This document shows positions 33,634 through 42,561 of a stretch of 64,000 nucleotides of DNA, one piece after another. Position 1 is the stretch's first letter. Each line of letters starts with the position of its first letter. Both the position numbers and the translations under genes were made by a program. The stretch comes from Hymenobacter convexus (lineage in GTDB: Bacteria > Bacteroidota > Bacteroidia > Cytophagales > Hymenobacteraceae). Below the pieces are notes generated by a model. That model ran no database searches, was not told where the DNA came from, and saw only the letters and a list, made by a program, of their open reading frames with translations. Location of the stretch: NCBI RefSeq assembly GCF_030580955.1, contig NZ_JAUQON010000002.1:310001-374000 (forward strand), read 5' to 3'.

Positions 33634-34962
33634 TTAGAATTTAACGTACAGCCCCACGCCGGGAACGGCGATGGTCGTTTTGTAGGTGCCGGCCACGCGG
33701 TCGGTGGTGCCGTTGTTCAGCAGGTCGCTCTGGCTCTGGCTACGCTTGAGGAAGTCCTCAAATAGGAACGAGGCATCGATGCCGAAGCGCTTGCCGAACT
33801 CGTAGGAAGCGCCGGCCGTCAGGCCAATGCGGTCGGCATCGGGCGTTTCGGGGCTGATGTAGCCGTCCTTCACGGCCGCCATGTCATAGAAGCCGCCGGC
33901 GCGCACCGTCAGGCCTTCGGTCACCTTGTACTGGCCGCCGAGACGGAACGCCAGCGCGTCCTGGTAGTAGCGCTTGGCCGACGACGTGGTGCTGCCGCCC
34001 AGCAGGCCGGGCGTGCCCACCACGGCGGGCGTGGTGGCGGTAGCGGCGCGGTCGCCGTAGCCGTTGTTGCCGCTGAAGGTGAAGTCCAGCGTCCGGTAGG
34101 CGCTCCAGAACACCAGGTTGGCGTCGGCCGAAATCGTCAGCTTGTCGTTGGGCATGATGGCCACGCCCACGCTGGCGGTGGCCGGCAGGGGCAGGGTGGC
34201 CGAGAAGTTGGTGGCCGTGAAGTTGCCGCCGGTCGAGTAAATCACGTCGCGCAGGCGCACGTCGCCGTTCTCAATCTTGGCGTCCACCTGCGAGCGGTAG
34301 CTCACGCCCACGCTCACCTTGTCGCTGGGCTTGAAGTAGATACCGGCGTTGTAGCCGAAGCTCTGCTTGGCCTTGCCGTTGAGGGTGACGTGGGGCGTGG
34401 GGGCGCCGGTCTGGGCCGTGAGGGGCACGTCTTTCTGCAAGTCCACGTCGCCGTAGGCCAGCATCACCAGGCCCGCGCCGATGCTCAGCTGCGGCGTGAT
34501 GGCGTAGGAAGCCGTAACCTGGGCAAAGATGGAGCGCAGGTTGATGTCGGTCAGGCTGTAGCGGCCTTCCCAGTTCTTGTTGTAGTGCAGCTCGCTGCCG
34601 AAGGGCGTGTAGGCGCCGATGCCGATTTTCCACTTGCCTTCCTTCGGGCCGAAGCCGGCGTAGAAGTTGAAGGGCGTCACGAGCTTGTTGTCGAGCGTGC
34701 TTTGGCCGCCGCCGCTTTCGGGGATGAAGGCGTTGCGGGCCAGGGCGGCGTTGACGCCCACCTGCACGCCGTTGTCGCGCACCATGGCCAGGGCGCCGGG
34801 GTTGTAGAACATGGCGGCCTGGTCCAGCGTCAGGGCTACTCCGACGCCGCCCATGCCGATGTTTTTCTGCCCGCCGAGGTTCACCTGAAAGCCGCTGGCC
34901 GATGCTGCCGACGCGCTGACCAGCAGCGTGCCCCCCGCAAGGAGTAGTGTTTTAACCGTCAT
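33634..34962 (-). CDS. OmpP1/FadL family outer-membrane transporter
   Basis: 442 residues from the ATG at 34962 (MTVKTLLLAGGTLLVSAS); the longer frame upstream is antisense to lptB and spurious. The signal peptide is followed by the FadL hallmark SGFQVNLGGQKNIGMGGVGVAL and DQAAMFYNPGALAM, then a 14-strand barrel ending in an aromatic-tipped strand (IAVPGVGLYVKF). It is expected to pass long-chain fatty acids or other hydrophobic molecules across the outer membrane. It is co-directional with the SGNH lipoprotein and divergent from lptB. Confidence 0.92.
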   Translation of the reverse strand: MTVKTLLLAGGTLLVSASAASASGFQVNLGGQKNIGMGGVGVALTLDQAAMFYNPGALAMVRDNGVQVGVNAALARNAFIPESGGGQSTLDNKLVTPFNFYAGFGPKEGKWKIGIGAYTPFGSELHYNKNWEGRYSLTDINLRSIFAQVTASYAITPQLSIGAGLVMLAYGDVDLQKDVPLTAQTGAPTPHVTLNGKAKQSFGYNAGIYFKPSDKVSVGVSYRSQVDAKIENGDVRLRDVIYSTGGNFTATNFSATLPLPATASVGVAIMPNDKLTISADANLVFWSAYRTLDFTFSGNNGYGDRAATATTPAVVGTPGLLGGSTTSSAKRYYQDALAFRLGGQYKVTEGLTVRAGGFYDMAAVKDGYISPETPDADRIGLTAGASYEFGKRFGIDASFLFEDFLKRSQSQSDLLNNGTTDRVAGTYKTTIAVPGVGLYVKF

Positions 34963-35100
34963 ATAAAGTAAAGATTTGGGGTGGGTGTGGTTATGGGGGT
35001 TAAAAGTAGCGGAAAAAATCAACCCAAATGTTAGGCTTGCCGAATATTTTGTGGGTTTCAATCGTTTGGAACCAATTATTCTTCCCTTCGTCCCAGCCCG

Positions 35101-35108
35101 TACCTTTG
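35101..35108 (+). promoter_or_regulatory. Bacteroidota -7 promoter box for lptB
   Basis: TACCTTTG matches TAnnTTTG exactly, 5 bases before the ATG at 35114. The same TACCTTTGCCC string precedes the DUF72 gene. The upstream -33 box is weak (TTATT near 35076). It indicates a very short leader. Confidence 0.6.
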
Positions 35109-35113
35109 CCCGC

Positions 35114-35845
35114 ATGATTCTTCGCGCCGACCACCTGGTTAAAAAATACAAAGCCCGCACCGTCGTCAACGACATGTCGGTGACCGTGGAGCAGGGCGAA
35201 ATCGTGGGCCTGCTTGGGCCCAACGGCGCCGGCAAAACCACCTGCTTCTACATGATGGTGGGCATGGTGAAGCCCAACTCCGGCCGCATCTTCCTGGATA
35301 CCACCGAAATCACCACCATGCCCATCTACCAGCGGGCGCGGCTGGGCGTGGGCTATCTGGCCCAGGAAGCCAGCGTGTTTCGCGACCTGAGCGTGGAGGA
35401 AAACATCATGGCTGTGCTCGAAATGACCAGCATGAAGAAGGACGCCCGCCAAGCCAAGGTGGAGGAAATGCTCGAAGAGTTCAGCCTGACCCACGTGCGC
35501 AAAAACCTGGGCAAGGTGCTGAGCGGCGGCGAGCGGCGGCGCACCGAAATTGCCCGCGCCCTGGCCGTCGACCCCAAGTTCGTGCTCCTCGACGAGCCCT
35601 TCGCCGGCGTCGACCCCATTGCCACCGAAGAAATCCAGGGCATCGTGGCCAAGCTCAAGCACCGCGGCATCGGCGTGCTCATCACCGACCACGACGTGAA
35701 CTCCACCCTCAGCATCGTTGACCGCGCCTACCTTTTGTTCGAAGGCAAGCTGCTGAAAGCCGGCACCGCCGAAGAGCTGGCCAGCGACGAAACCGTGCGC
35801 CGCGTGTATCTGGGCAAGAATTTCGAGCTCAAGCGCAACGTGTAG
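35114..35845 (+). CDS. lptB: LPS export ABC transporter ATP-binding protein LptB
   Basis: 243 residues from the ATG at 35114 ([18 protein letters not shown]), the usual LptB length and N-terminus. Walker [10 protein letters not shown] (about 35-43), Q-loop [17 protein letters not shown], signature [12 protein letters not shown], Walker [13 protein letters not shown] and H-loop ITDHDV are all present. As the ATPase of LptB2FG it powers lipopolysaccharide extraction from the inner membrane. The permeases are not in the window, which is common in this phylum. Confidence 0.95.
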   Translation: MILRADHLVKKYKARTVVNDMSVTVEQGEIVGLLGPNGAGKTTCFYMMVGMVKPNSGRIFLDTTEITTMPIYQRARLGVGYLAQEASVFRDLSVEENIMAVLEMTSMKKDARQAKVEEMLEEFSLTHVRKNLGKVLSGGERRRTEIARALAVDPKFVLLDEPFAGVDPIATEEIQGIVAKLKHRGIGVLITDHDVNSTLSIVDRAYLLFEGKLLKAGTAEELASDETVRRVYLGKNFELKRNV

Positions 35846-35872
35846 AAAAGGGTAGAGAACGAGCGAAAGAAT

Positions 35873-35971
35873 GTCATGCTGAGCGCAGCCGAAGCATCTC
35901 TACCGCCGGAGTAATCCAATCGAAAGGATTTACTATTGTGGTAGAGATGCTTCGGCTGCGCTCAGCATGAC
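35873..35971. repeat. Palindromic repeat, GTCATGCTGAGCG family, copy 4
   Basis: Perfect 32-base arms, 35873-35904 and 35940-35971, with GTAATCC/GGATTTAC pairing imperfectly in the loop. It lies between lptB and the GH3 gene, both on the plus strand. The first 29 bases of the arm are identical to copy 3. Confidence 0.92.
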
Positions 35972-36005
35972 GGTCCTCTCGCTTTCCCAAATCACACCCT
36001 AACGC

Positions 36006-37559
36006 ATGCTCGACCAGCTCCTCGCCCGCGCCGTTCAATGGAGCAGCCTGCCCCGGCTGGCCCGCGTGCGCGAGCAGCCCGAGAAGCTGCAAAGCCAGTT
36101 GCTGGCCCACCTGCTGCGCCAGGCCAAAGACACCGAATGGGGCCGCCGCTATGGCTACCGGGAGCGCCCGACGGCCCCCGAGTTCGGCCGCCGCGTGCCC
36201 GTGAGCACCTACGAGGAACTCTACCCCGAGCTGGAAAAGGTGCTGCGCGGCCGTCCCGACGTGCTGTGGCCCGGCCGGCCGCAGTGGTTTGCCAAGAGCA
36301 GCGGCACCACTAACGCCCGCAGCAAGTTCATCCCCGTCACCGCCGAGGCCCTGCGCGACTGCCACTACCGCGCCGGCCGCGATATGCTGGCCCTGAGCAC
36401 GCACCTCTACCCCGGGGAGCGGCTGCTGGCTGGCAAAACGCTCTCGCTAGGCGGGGCGCACGCGGCCAACCCCTTTCGGCCCGAGGAGCCGGCCTCGCGC
36501 ACCGGCGATGTGTCGGCCGTCATCATGGCGCAGCTGCCCAGTTGGGCCGAGGGGCTGCGCACGCCCCCGCTGCACCTGGCGCTGCTGGACGAGTGGGAAG
36601 AAAAAATCGAGCGCATTGCCCACCACGTGCTGCGCCAGGATGTGCGCGTGCTGGCCGGCGTGCCCACCTGGATGGTGGTACTGCTGCGCCGCGTGGTGGC
36701 CCTGGCCGGGGCCGACAACATCACCCAAGTATGGCCGCAGCTGCGGCTGTTTCTGCACGGGGCCGTGGCCTTCGGGCCCTACCGCGAGCTGTTCCGCCAG
36801 CTCATTCCCGATGCGCGCATGCGCTACCTCGAAATCTACAATGCCTCGGAAGGCTACTTCGCCCTGCAGGACCAGCCCGACAGCGAAGACCTGCTGCTGT
36901 TGCTCGACCACGGCATCTACTACGAATTCCTACCTGCCGACCAGTGGAACAGCGCCCACCCCCAGCCCGTGCCGCTAGCCGAAGTGGAGCTCCACCGGCC
37001 CTATGCCCTGGTCATCAGCACCAACGCCGGGCTGTGGCGCTACCTAGTGGGCGATACCGTGCGATTCACCTCGCGGGCGCCTTATCGGGTGCGCATCACC
37101 GGGCGCACCAAGCACTTCCTCAATGCCTTTGGCGAAGAAGTCGTGATTGAAAACGCCGAAGCCGCCGTGGCCGCCGCCAGCCGGGCCACAGGCGCAGCCG
37201 TGCGCGATTTCACCGCCGCGCCCGTCTGGTTCGCGGCTGGCGACGCCGCCTCGCGCGGGGGACACGAGTGGGCGGTGGAGTTTGCTTCGGCCCCGGCCCG
37301 GCCCGATTTGGACCGTTTCGGGGCCGTGCTCGACGCCACGCTTTGCGAACTCAATTCGGACTACGCGGCCAAGCGCCACCGCAGCCTGGCTCTGGCGCCG
37401 CCGCAGCTGCGCGCCGTGCCCGTGGGCACGTTTGAGGCGTGGCTGGCCGGACAGGGCAAGCTGGGCGGCCAGCACAAAGTGCCGCGCCTGCTCAACACCC
37501 GCGACGTGCTGGAAGCTGTGCTGCGAACGGCCTCCCAGGTCATCAGGCAGGGTCGCTAA
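36006..37559 (+). CDS. GH3 auxin-responsive-promoter family protein
   Basis: 517 residues. This is the GH3 branch of the adenylate-forming (ANL) superfamily: RVPVSTYEELYPELEKVLRG, the P-loop-like WFAKSSGTTNARSKFIPVT, the acceptor-site region EIYNASEGYFALQDQ, YRYLVGDTVRF-like WRYLVGDTVRFTS, and FLNAFGEEVVIENAE. Plant members adenylate and conjugate jasmonate or auxin to amino acids. Bacterial members are common in Bacteroidota but uncharacterised, so the acid and acceptor here are unknown. It is downstream of lptB but separated by a palindrome. Confidence 0.92.
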   Translation: MLDQLLARAVQWSSLPRLARVREQPEKLQSQLLAHLLRQAKDTEWGRRYGYRERPTAPEFGRRVPVSTYEELYPELEKVLRGRPDVLWPGRPQWFAKSSGTTNARSKFIPVTAEALRDCHYRAGRDMLALSTHLYPGERLLAGKTLSLGGAHAANPFRPEEPASRTGDVSAVIMAQLPSWAEGLRTPPLHLALLDEWEEKIERIAHHVLRQDVRVLAGVPTWMVVLLRRVVALAGADNITQVWPQLRLFLHGAVAFGPYRELFRQLIPDARMRYLEIYNASEGYFALQDQPDSEDLLLLLDHGIYYEFLPADQWNSAHPQPVPLAEVELHRPYALVISTNAGLWRYLVGDTVRFTSRAPYRVRITGRTKHFLNAFGEEVVIENAEAAVAAASRATGAAVRDFTAAPVWFAAGDAASRGGHEWAVEFASAPARPDLDRFGAVLDATLCELNSDYAAKRHRSLALAPPQLRAVPVGTFEAWLAGQGKLGGQHKVPRLLNTRDVLEAVLRTASQVIRQGR

Positions 37560-37703
37560 GCGCTTGCTGCTGAATAAACCAACTGCGCTGGCAGAGTGAA
37601 AACGAGCATTGGTCGAGGCAGATGGCATATTCCGCCGAATGCTTTTCCACGCAAGCAATGGAATTAACGAATATGTAGTAATATTACCGTAATATTCCTG
37701 CCT

Positions 37704-37913
37704 ATGTCCAATGTTACTCAAATTCCGTCGGCACGTAAAACGGCGTATAAACGCCCGTATAAAAGCCGCAGCCAGCGCCGGGAAAGAGACCGCCGCAAGC
37801 ACGACGAGTCGAAAGACGTCAAATTCTTGATGCGCGTCGGCGTTGCCGTGGGACTGCTCATTGCCGTGGCCGTGGCTTTTGCCGTGCAGGGCATGGGCGA
37901 AGCCGGCTTGTAG
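37704..37913 (+). CDS. Small basic single-pass membrane protein
   Basis: 69 residues: a strongly basic N-terminal half (YKRPYKSRSQRRERDRRKHD), then one transmembrane helix (about 44-63, VGVAVGLLIAVAVAFAV). The start ATG follows an AT-rich, promoter-like stretch (37660-37700). No family recognised. The positive cytoplasmic N-terminus suggests contact with phospholipid, RNA or ribosomes, but this is speculation. Confidence 0.65.
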   Translation: MSNVTQIPSARKTAYKRPYKSRSQRRERDRRKHDESKDVKFLMRVGVAVGLLIAVAVAFAVQGMGEAGL

Positions 37914-37975
37914 GTTTCGTCAACTTCGTCGTTCGGGATGAGCAAAGTGGGGCCGACGCTAAGCCAGCCCTTATT

Positions 37976-38758
37976 TTACTCGTCCAGCATGCCGCCGAGC
38001 AGCCCGCCCAGCACGGAACCGCTTTCCTTCTGGGCATTGCCGCCGGACGGCGCCAGGGCCCGAATCAGCTTCTTAACGGGCATCGACTGTATCCAGACGC
38101 GGCCGGTGCCGCGCAGGGTGGCCAGCAATAGACCCTCGCCGCCAAATATCATCGATTTGAGGCCGCCGGCCCGGGCCACGCTGAAATCAATGCCGGGCTC
38201 GAAGGCCACCACGCAGCCGGTGTCCACGCGCAGCAGCTCGTTGTTGAGCCGCTTCTCAATGATGGTGCCGCCGGCGTGCACGAAGGCTTTGCCGTCGCCG
38301 GTAAGCTTTTGGAGGATGAAGCCCTCGCCGCCAAACAGGCCAGCCCCGAATTTCTGGTTGAAGTGCAGGCTGATTTTGGTGCCGCGGGCCGCGGCCAGGA
38401 AGCCGTCTTTCTGCACGATGAGCCCACCGGGCATCTCGCCTAAGTTGATGGGAATGATGGTGCCGGGGTAGGGCGCCGAAAACGCCACCCGGCTTTTGCC
38501 GTAGCCGCCGCGGTGCGTGAAGTGCGTGAGAAACAACGACTCGCCGGTGATGAGGCGGGTGCCGGCCGAAAACAGCTTGCCCATGAAGCCTTGGTCGGGC
38601 TCGGAGCCGTCGCCCATCTTGGTTTCGAAGGCGATGCCTTCTTCCATGTACACCATGGCGCCGGCCTCGGCAATAACGGTTTCGTTGGGGTCGAGCTCAA
38701 TTTCCAGCACCTGGATATCGGAGCCGAGAATGCGGTAGTCAACGTCGTGGGAGTGCAT
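37976..38758 (-). CDS. TIGR00266/AIM24 family protein
   Basis: 260 residues from the ATG at 38758 ([16 protein letters not shown]). The family pattern is clear: [57 protein letters not shown], and [24 protein letters not shown]. The C-terminus is a Gly-rich tail ([14 protein letters not shown]). The fold is a triple-stranded beta barrel, a relative of mitochondrial AIM24; function in bacteria is not established. Probably cytoplasmic. Confidence 0.92.
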   Translation of the reverse strand: MHSHDVDYRILGSDIQVLEIELDPNETVIAEAGAMVYMEEGIAFETKMGDGSEPDQGFMGKLFSAGTRLITGESLFLTHFTHRGGYGKSRVAFSAPYPGTIIPINLGEMPGGLIVQKDGFLAAARGTKISLHFNQKFGAGLFGGEGFILQKLTGDGKAFVHAGGTIIEKRLNNELLRVDTGCVVAFEPGIDFSVARAGGLKSMIFGGEGLLLATLRGTGRVWIQSMPVKKLIRALAPSGGNAQKESGSVLGGLLGGMLDE

Positions 38759-38911
38759 GGCGCAGAAAGAAAGGGTTGGTGCCGCCAAAGATAGGAGCAG
38801 GCCCGAAGTAGCACCGAAAAAACTTCTACCGCGGCCTCACAATATTTCGGCGGGCTTGCGTTAGAAAAGAGTTTCAACTAAATTTATAGTTAAACTCAAT
38901 TCCTTCAGCTT

Positions 38912-39520
38912 ATGCGTCTTTCCCGCTTGTTGCTCCTGTGCGGCCTCGTTGCCCTGCTGGGCGCCTGTGCCAGCTCAAAGTCCTCCAGCCAATATGGCCG
39001 GCGCGGCTTTTGGCGCCCCAACCACTTCGACGGCAAGGGCCGCGAAAATGGCCGCTGGCGCACCTATTACGACGACGGCAAAAAGCAGCCTTTCACCACG
39101 GGCCGCTACCGCCACGGCCGGCCCATCCGCACCTTCAACTATTACAGCCCCACCGGCCAGCTCGACCACACTGAGCAATACCAAAAAGACGGTCTGTGCG
39201 AGGTGACTTACTGGCACCCCGACGGTCAGATGGCCCGAAAAGGCTCCGCCCAATGGGTGACCGGCAAGGGCAAGACCCCGCGCTTCTACTGGTACGGCCA
39301 GTGGACGAGTTACACGCCTGCCGGCCAAATCACCGACGTGCAAACCTATACCGATGGCACCATCACGCGCGCCGAGAAGTACGAAAATGGCCAGCTTTCC
39401 CGCGTCGAAACCTACGAAGGCAACCGAAATACGCGCACCGAGATTTACCAGAACGGCCAGCTGTTCAAAGTCGAAATCTACGAAAAAGGCTTACGCACCG
39501 GTACTATCAACACACTGTAG
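38912..39520 (+). CDS. Lipoprotein with YwqK/MORN-like repeats
   Basis: 202 residues. The signal peptide ends at LLGACASS, giving a lipid-modified Cys at residue 19. The rest consists of about eight short beta repeats of the MORN/YwqK type (ENGRWRTYYDDGKK, PTGQLDHTEQYQKDG, PDGQMARKGSAQ, ENGQLSRVETYEGN, QNGQLFKVEIYEKG). Databases often name such proteins YwqK-family antitoxins, but no toxin gene is adjacent. More likely a surface or periplasmic repeat protein. AT-rich bases just upstream probably hold the promoter. Confidence 0.82.
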   Translation: MRLSRLLLLCGLVALLGACASSKSSSQYGRRGFWRPNHFDGKGRENGRWRTYYDDGKKQPFTTGRYRHGRPIRTFNYYSPTGQLDHTEQYQKDGLCEVTYWHPDGQMARKGSAQWVTGKGKTPRFYWYGQWTSYTPAGQITDVQTYTDGTITRAEKYENGQLSRVETYEGNRNTRTEIYQNGQLFKVEIYEKGLRTGTINTL

Positions 39521-39531
39521 GTCGGTGCGAA

Positions 39532-39927
39532 CTACTCGTCAGCGGGTAGCTCGCTGCGCGTTTCGGCCACTTCCTTATCGGGGTCGTCCACCGATTTTTT
39601 GCGTTTGGCCTCGCGGCTGGTGCGCTTCATAAAGTCCTCGTCCGACTCTTCGGGCTCGGGGTTGTGCTCGGCGTCGGCGATGGGGAAGGCTTCGTCCTCC
39701 GATTCGTCGGGGGCCGGCTTTTCGCCGAACTGGCCGGCGCGGTCCACCAGCTTTTTATCGCGCACGTGGCGGCCCAGAAACTGGTTGATTTGCTCGATGC
39801 TGTAGTTGGAAGTGATTTCGCCTAGCGGATTCACGCCAATCTCAAAGCCTTCCAGTTCTTTATGAACGCGCGCTTTTTTGTCGGGGTCGGAAGCAGATTT
39901 TTTGGGCTTGACGGGTTTCTTGGCCAT
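39532..39927 (-). CDS. Small charged hypothetical protein
   Basis: 131 residues from the ATG at 39927 (MAKKPVKPKKSASDPDKKA); the longer frame passes through a terminator and is rejected. It is Lys-rich at the N-terminus, has a short ordered core (EGFEIGVNPLGEITSNYSIEQINQFLGRHVRDKKLVDR), then an acidic Glu/Asp-rich tail. No signal peptide or membrane segment. The core looks conserved, the ends disordered. Function unknown. Confidence 0.75.
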   Translation of the reverse strand: MAKKPVKPKKSASDPDKKARVHKELEGFEIGVNPLGEITSNYSIEQINQFLGRHVRDKKLVDRAGQFGEKPAPDESEDEAFPIADAEHNPEPEESDEDFMKRTSREAKRKKSVDDPDKEVAETRSELPADE

Positions 39928-39996
39928 AACAAAGGAAGGTTGGGCAATTTTTATTGACTGCTTTACGCGAATTAGCGCAAGCAGGTAAAGCTTCGA

Positions 39997-40040
39997 GGCA
40001 CAAAAAAAGGCCGACCCATTGGTCAGCCTTTTTTTGTGCC
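39997..40040. terminator. Bidirectional terminator downstream of gltX
   Basis: 20-base arms (39997-40016 and 40021-40040) with one mismatch and a 4-base loop, carrying A7 and T7 runs in the arms, so it works on either strand. It separates gltX from the charged protein gene, both read leftwards. Confidence 0.88.
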
Positions 40041-40091
40041 CAGCGGGGCAAAATTTAACAACTCGAGCTTTCGTTAAAAAGCCGGGTGGGC

Positions 40092-41642
40092 TTAGGCTGC
40101 GGCGGGCAGCGTGGCCACGGCCGTGCGCAGGCGCTCGGTCACTTCCGGCACGCCCAGAATCACGAGCGTCTCGAACAAGTCGGGGCCGGCGGCGGCGCCC
40201 GTCACGGCCACGCGCAGGGCTTGCAGCACCTGGCCGGGCTTGAGGCCCTGGGCCGCCATGGTGTCGTTGAATAAGGTTTTCAGGCCTTCGGCCGAAACTT
40301 CGGGGGCGGTGGGCAGCGCTTCGGCGTAGGCCGTGAGGGCGGCGGCTACCGGAGCGTTCCACTTCTTGCTCACCACAGTTTCGTCGTACTCCGTCGGGGC
40401 TTGGAAGAAGTATTTGGCCTCTTGCCAGAAATCATTCGGGAAGCTCACCCGCTCCTTCATCACGCCCACAATCTGCTCGGCTTTCTCCTGGCTGCACACA
40501 ATGGCGTGCTCGTGCAGGGCCGTGAGCAGGTAGGGTGCCAGCTCGGCGTTGGACTTGGCGCGCAGGTAGTGCTCGTTGAACCACTTCACCTTGTTCTGGT
40601 CGAACTTGGCCGGCGACTTGCTCACGCGCTCAATCGAGAAGGCCTGAATCAGTTCGTCCATCGAGAAAATCTCCTGCTGCGTACCCGGGTTCCAGCCCAG
40701 GAAGGCGAGAAAGTTCACCAGCGCTTCGGGCAGGTAGCCGTCTTCGCGGTAGCCACGGCTCACGGTCGCTTCGCCGGTTTCGGCGTCGGTGCCGTGCCAT
40801 TCGAGCGGGAATACGGGAAAGCCGAGGCGGTCGCCATCGCGCTTGCTGAGCTTGCCGGTGCCGTCGGGCTTGAGCAGCAGGGGCAGGTGGGCAAACTGCG
40901 GCATTGTGCTTTCCCAGCCCAGGTAGCGGTAGAGCAGCACGTGCAGCGGCGCGCTCGGCAGCCACTCCTCGCCCCGGATGACGTGCGAGATTTCCATCAG
41001 GTGGTCGTCCACGATGTTGGCCAGGTGATAGGTCGGCATGCCGTCCGACTTCATCAGCACCTTGTCGTCGATGGCCGAGGAATGCACCACCACCCAGCCG
41101 CGAATCAAGTCCTGAAAGCGAACTTCCTCTTTACGAGGTACTTTCAGGCGAATCACGTACTGCGCGCCGCCGTCGAGCAGGGCCTTCACCTCGTCCTCGG
41201 GCAGGGTGAGGGAGTTGCGCATCTGGGCCCGGGTGATGCTGTTGTACTGCGGGTTGGGCACCTTGGCGGCCTGCAGGCGGGCGCGCATGGCGTCCAACTC
41301 CTCGGCTGTGTCGAAGGCGTAGTAAGCGTGTCCGGCTTCGATGAGCTGGTCGGCGTACTGCTTGTACATGGGCTTGCGCTCGCTCTGCTTGTAGGGGCCG
41401 TGGGGACCGCCCACGCCCTGGCCTTCGTCAATCACGATGCCCACCCAGGCCAGGGCTTCGAGGATATATTCCTCAGCGCCGGGCACGAAGCGGTTTTGGT
41501 CGGTGTCTTCGATGCGGAGGAGCATTTTGCCGCCCAGCTTGCGGGCCAGCAAGTAGTTATACAGGGCCGTGCGCACACCGCCGATGTGCAGCGGGCCGGT
41601 AGGGGAGGGCGCAAAGCGCACCCGAACTTCTCTCTCAGTCAT
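40092..41642 (-). CDS. gltX: Glutamate--tRNA ligase
   Basis: 516 residues from the ATG at 41642 (MTEREVRVRFAPSPTG); the 81-codon upstream extension is read from the neighbouring palindrome. Class I synthetase motifs: HIGH-type PLHIGG (19-22) and KLSKR in GTGKLSKRDGDR. It charges tRNA-Glu. No Gln-specific features are needed for calling; whether it is discriminating depends on whether glnS exists elsewhere. The C-terminal anticodon-binding domain is complete. Confidence 0.96.
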   Translation of the reverse strand: MTEREVRVRFAPSPTGPLHIGGVRTALYNYLLARKLGGKMLLRIEDTDQNRFVPGAEEYILEALAWVGIVIDEGQGVGGPHGPYKQSERKPMYKQYADQLIEAGHAYYAFDTAEELDAMRARLQAAKVPNPQYNSITRAQMRNSLTLPEDEVKALLDGGAQYVIRLKVPRKEEVRFQDLIRGWVVVHSSAIDDKVLMKSDGMPTYHLANIVDDHLMEISHVIRGEEWLPSAPLHVLLYRYLGWESTMPQFAHLPLLLKPDGTGKLSKRDGDRLGFPVFPLEWHGTDAETGEATVSRGYREDGYLPEALVNFLAFLGWNPGTQQEIFSMDELIQAFSIERVSKSPAKFDQNKVKWFNEHYLRAKSNAELAPYLLTALHEHAIVCSQEKAEQIVGVMKERVSFPNDFWQEAKYFFQAPTEYDETVVSKKWNAPVAAALTAYAEALPTAPEVSAEGLKTLFNDTMAAQGLKPGQVLQALRVAVTGAAAGPDLFETLVILGVPEVTERLRTAVATLPAAA

Positions 41643-41699
41643 AATAGAAAAAAAGCGCGCCCCGGAGTTCGGAACGCGCTGCAAAGGTAAGGCTTGCCG

Positions 41700-41789
41700 T
41701 CTGTCATCCTGAACGCAGTGAAGGACCTTATCACGTTCAATAGCTTGGGCAAATGTGATAAGGCCCTTTCCTGCGTTCAGGATGACAGA
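41700..41789. repeat. Palindromic repeat, GTCATCCTGAACG family, copy 5
   Basis: 35-base arms, 41700-41734 (start TCTGTCATCCTGAACGCAG) and 41755-41789, with three mismatches. It lies between the 63-residue membrane protein gene and gltX, both leftward. Confidence 0.88.
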
Positions 41790-41797
41790 CACGACAG

Positions 41798-41989
41798 TTA
41801 GTCCCGGTTTTTGAAGCCCAGCCAGAGCACCAGCCCCAGCAGCGTGATGCCGCCCCGAATGGCCCAGGCCACGGCGGGGCCCCACTGCTCAATCCACGTC
41901 AGGAAAACGTAGTGAATATTCGGGTTGATGAAGGGCAGCACCAACGAAATGAGCCCAATGATGAGCAGTCCGAGTCCAAGTTCTTTCAT
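41798..41989 (-). CDS. Small two-TM membrane protein
   Basis: 63 residues from the ATG at 41989 (MKELGLGLLIIGLISLVLPF). Two hydrophobic helices (about 5-21 and 42-58) flank a short loop (INPNIHYVFLTWIEQWG), ending GFKNRD. Similar short proteins occur widely in Bacteroidota without known function. It lies 59 bases downstream of ridA on the same strand and may be co-transcribed with it. Confidence 0.72.
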   Translation of the reverse strand: MKELGLGLLIIGLISLVLPFINPNIHYVFLTWIEQWGPAVAWAIRGGITLLGLVLWLGFKNRD

Positions 41990-42048
41990 GCGAGCGAAGG
42001 TTATGGGTTGAAAATGAATGCTTCCCAACGCCCGCGCCGTCCCGGATA

Positions 42049-42432
42049 TTATGCTTCTACGGCAATGCACGAAATTTCCACTTGCACATCGCGCGGTAGG
42101 CGCGCTACTTCCACCGTCTCGCGGGCCGGCGCGGTGGCCTCGTCAAAGTAGGAGCCATACACCTGGTTGATGGTCGCAAAGTCGCCAAGGTCCTTCACGA
42201 AGATGCTGCACTTCACCACATCGGCCAGCGTGAGGCCGGCGGCGGCGAGGATGGCGGTCAGGTTTTTCAGCACTTGGTGGGTTTGGGCGGTGATGTCTCC
42301 CGCCACCAGCTGCCCACCGGCATCGAGCGGAATCTGGCCCGAAACATAGACGGTGTTGCCCGCCTTCACGGCTTGGGAGTAGGGGCCAATGGGGGCGGGG
42401 GCCTGGTCGGTAAGAATAATCTGGTGAGCCAT
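42049..42432 (-). CDS. ridA: RidA family reactive-intermediate deaminase
   Basis: 127 residues, the usual RidA length. Conserved elements: APAPIGPYSQAVKAGNTVYVSGQIPLD at the N-terminus and ARETVEVARLPRDVQVEISCIAV with the Arg that binds the substrate carboxylate. It hydrolyses reactive enamine/imine intermediates such as 2-aminoacrylate to ketoacids and ammonia, protecting PLP enzymes. It lies downstream of glmS across a terminator-like hairpin. Confidence 0.95.
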   Translation of the reverse strand: MAHQIILTDQAPAPIGPYSQAVKAGNTVYVSGQIPLDAGGQLVAGDITAQTHQVLKNLTAILAAAGLTLADVVKCSIFVKDLGDFATINQVYGSYFDEATAPARETVEVARLPRDVQVEISCIAVEA

Positions 42433-42485
42433 GTGGTGAAATGGTGAGGGGTGAAATAATGAGTTTGTGGCCGCAAATAACGCGA

Positions 42486-42515
42486 AAAGCCGCCCCTGTT
42501 TCCAGAAGCGGCTTT
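42486..42515 (-). terminator. Terminator-like hairpin after glmS
   Basis: AAAGCCGC (42486-42493) pairs with GCGGCTTT (42508-42515); on the minus strand it follows the glmS stop and ends in TTTT. Confidence 0.6.
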
Positions 42516-42561
42516 AGTGAGGCAAGCTGAAAAAGCTCGCCGTTTCACTCATAATTTACGT

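Noticed and set aside
32340..33644. 434-codon open frame on the plus strand
   Set aside because: Antisense shadow of the SGNH lipoprotein gene.
34963..35241. 93-residue N-terminal extension of the FadL-like protein
   Set aside because: It lies antisense to lptB and would hide the clear signal peptide starting at 34962.
38912..39520. Type II toxin-antitoxin module (YwqK antitoxin)
   Set aside because: The family name is a database label; the protein is a lipoprotein with MORN-like repeats and no toxin gene is adjacent.
40401..41690. 429-codon open frame on the plus strand
   Set aside because: Antisense shadow of gltX.
41643..41885. N-terminal extension of glutamate--tRNA ligase
   Set aside because: Passes through the palindrome at 41700-41789; the family N-terminus is at the ATG at 41642.
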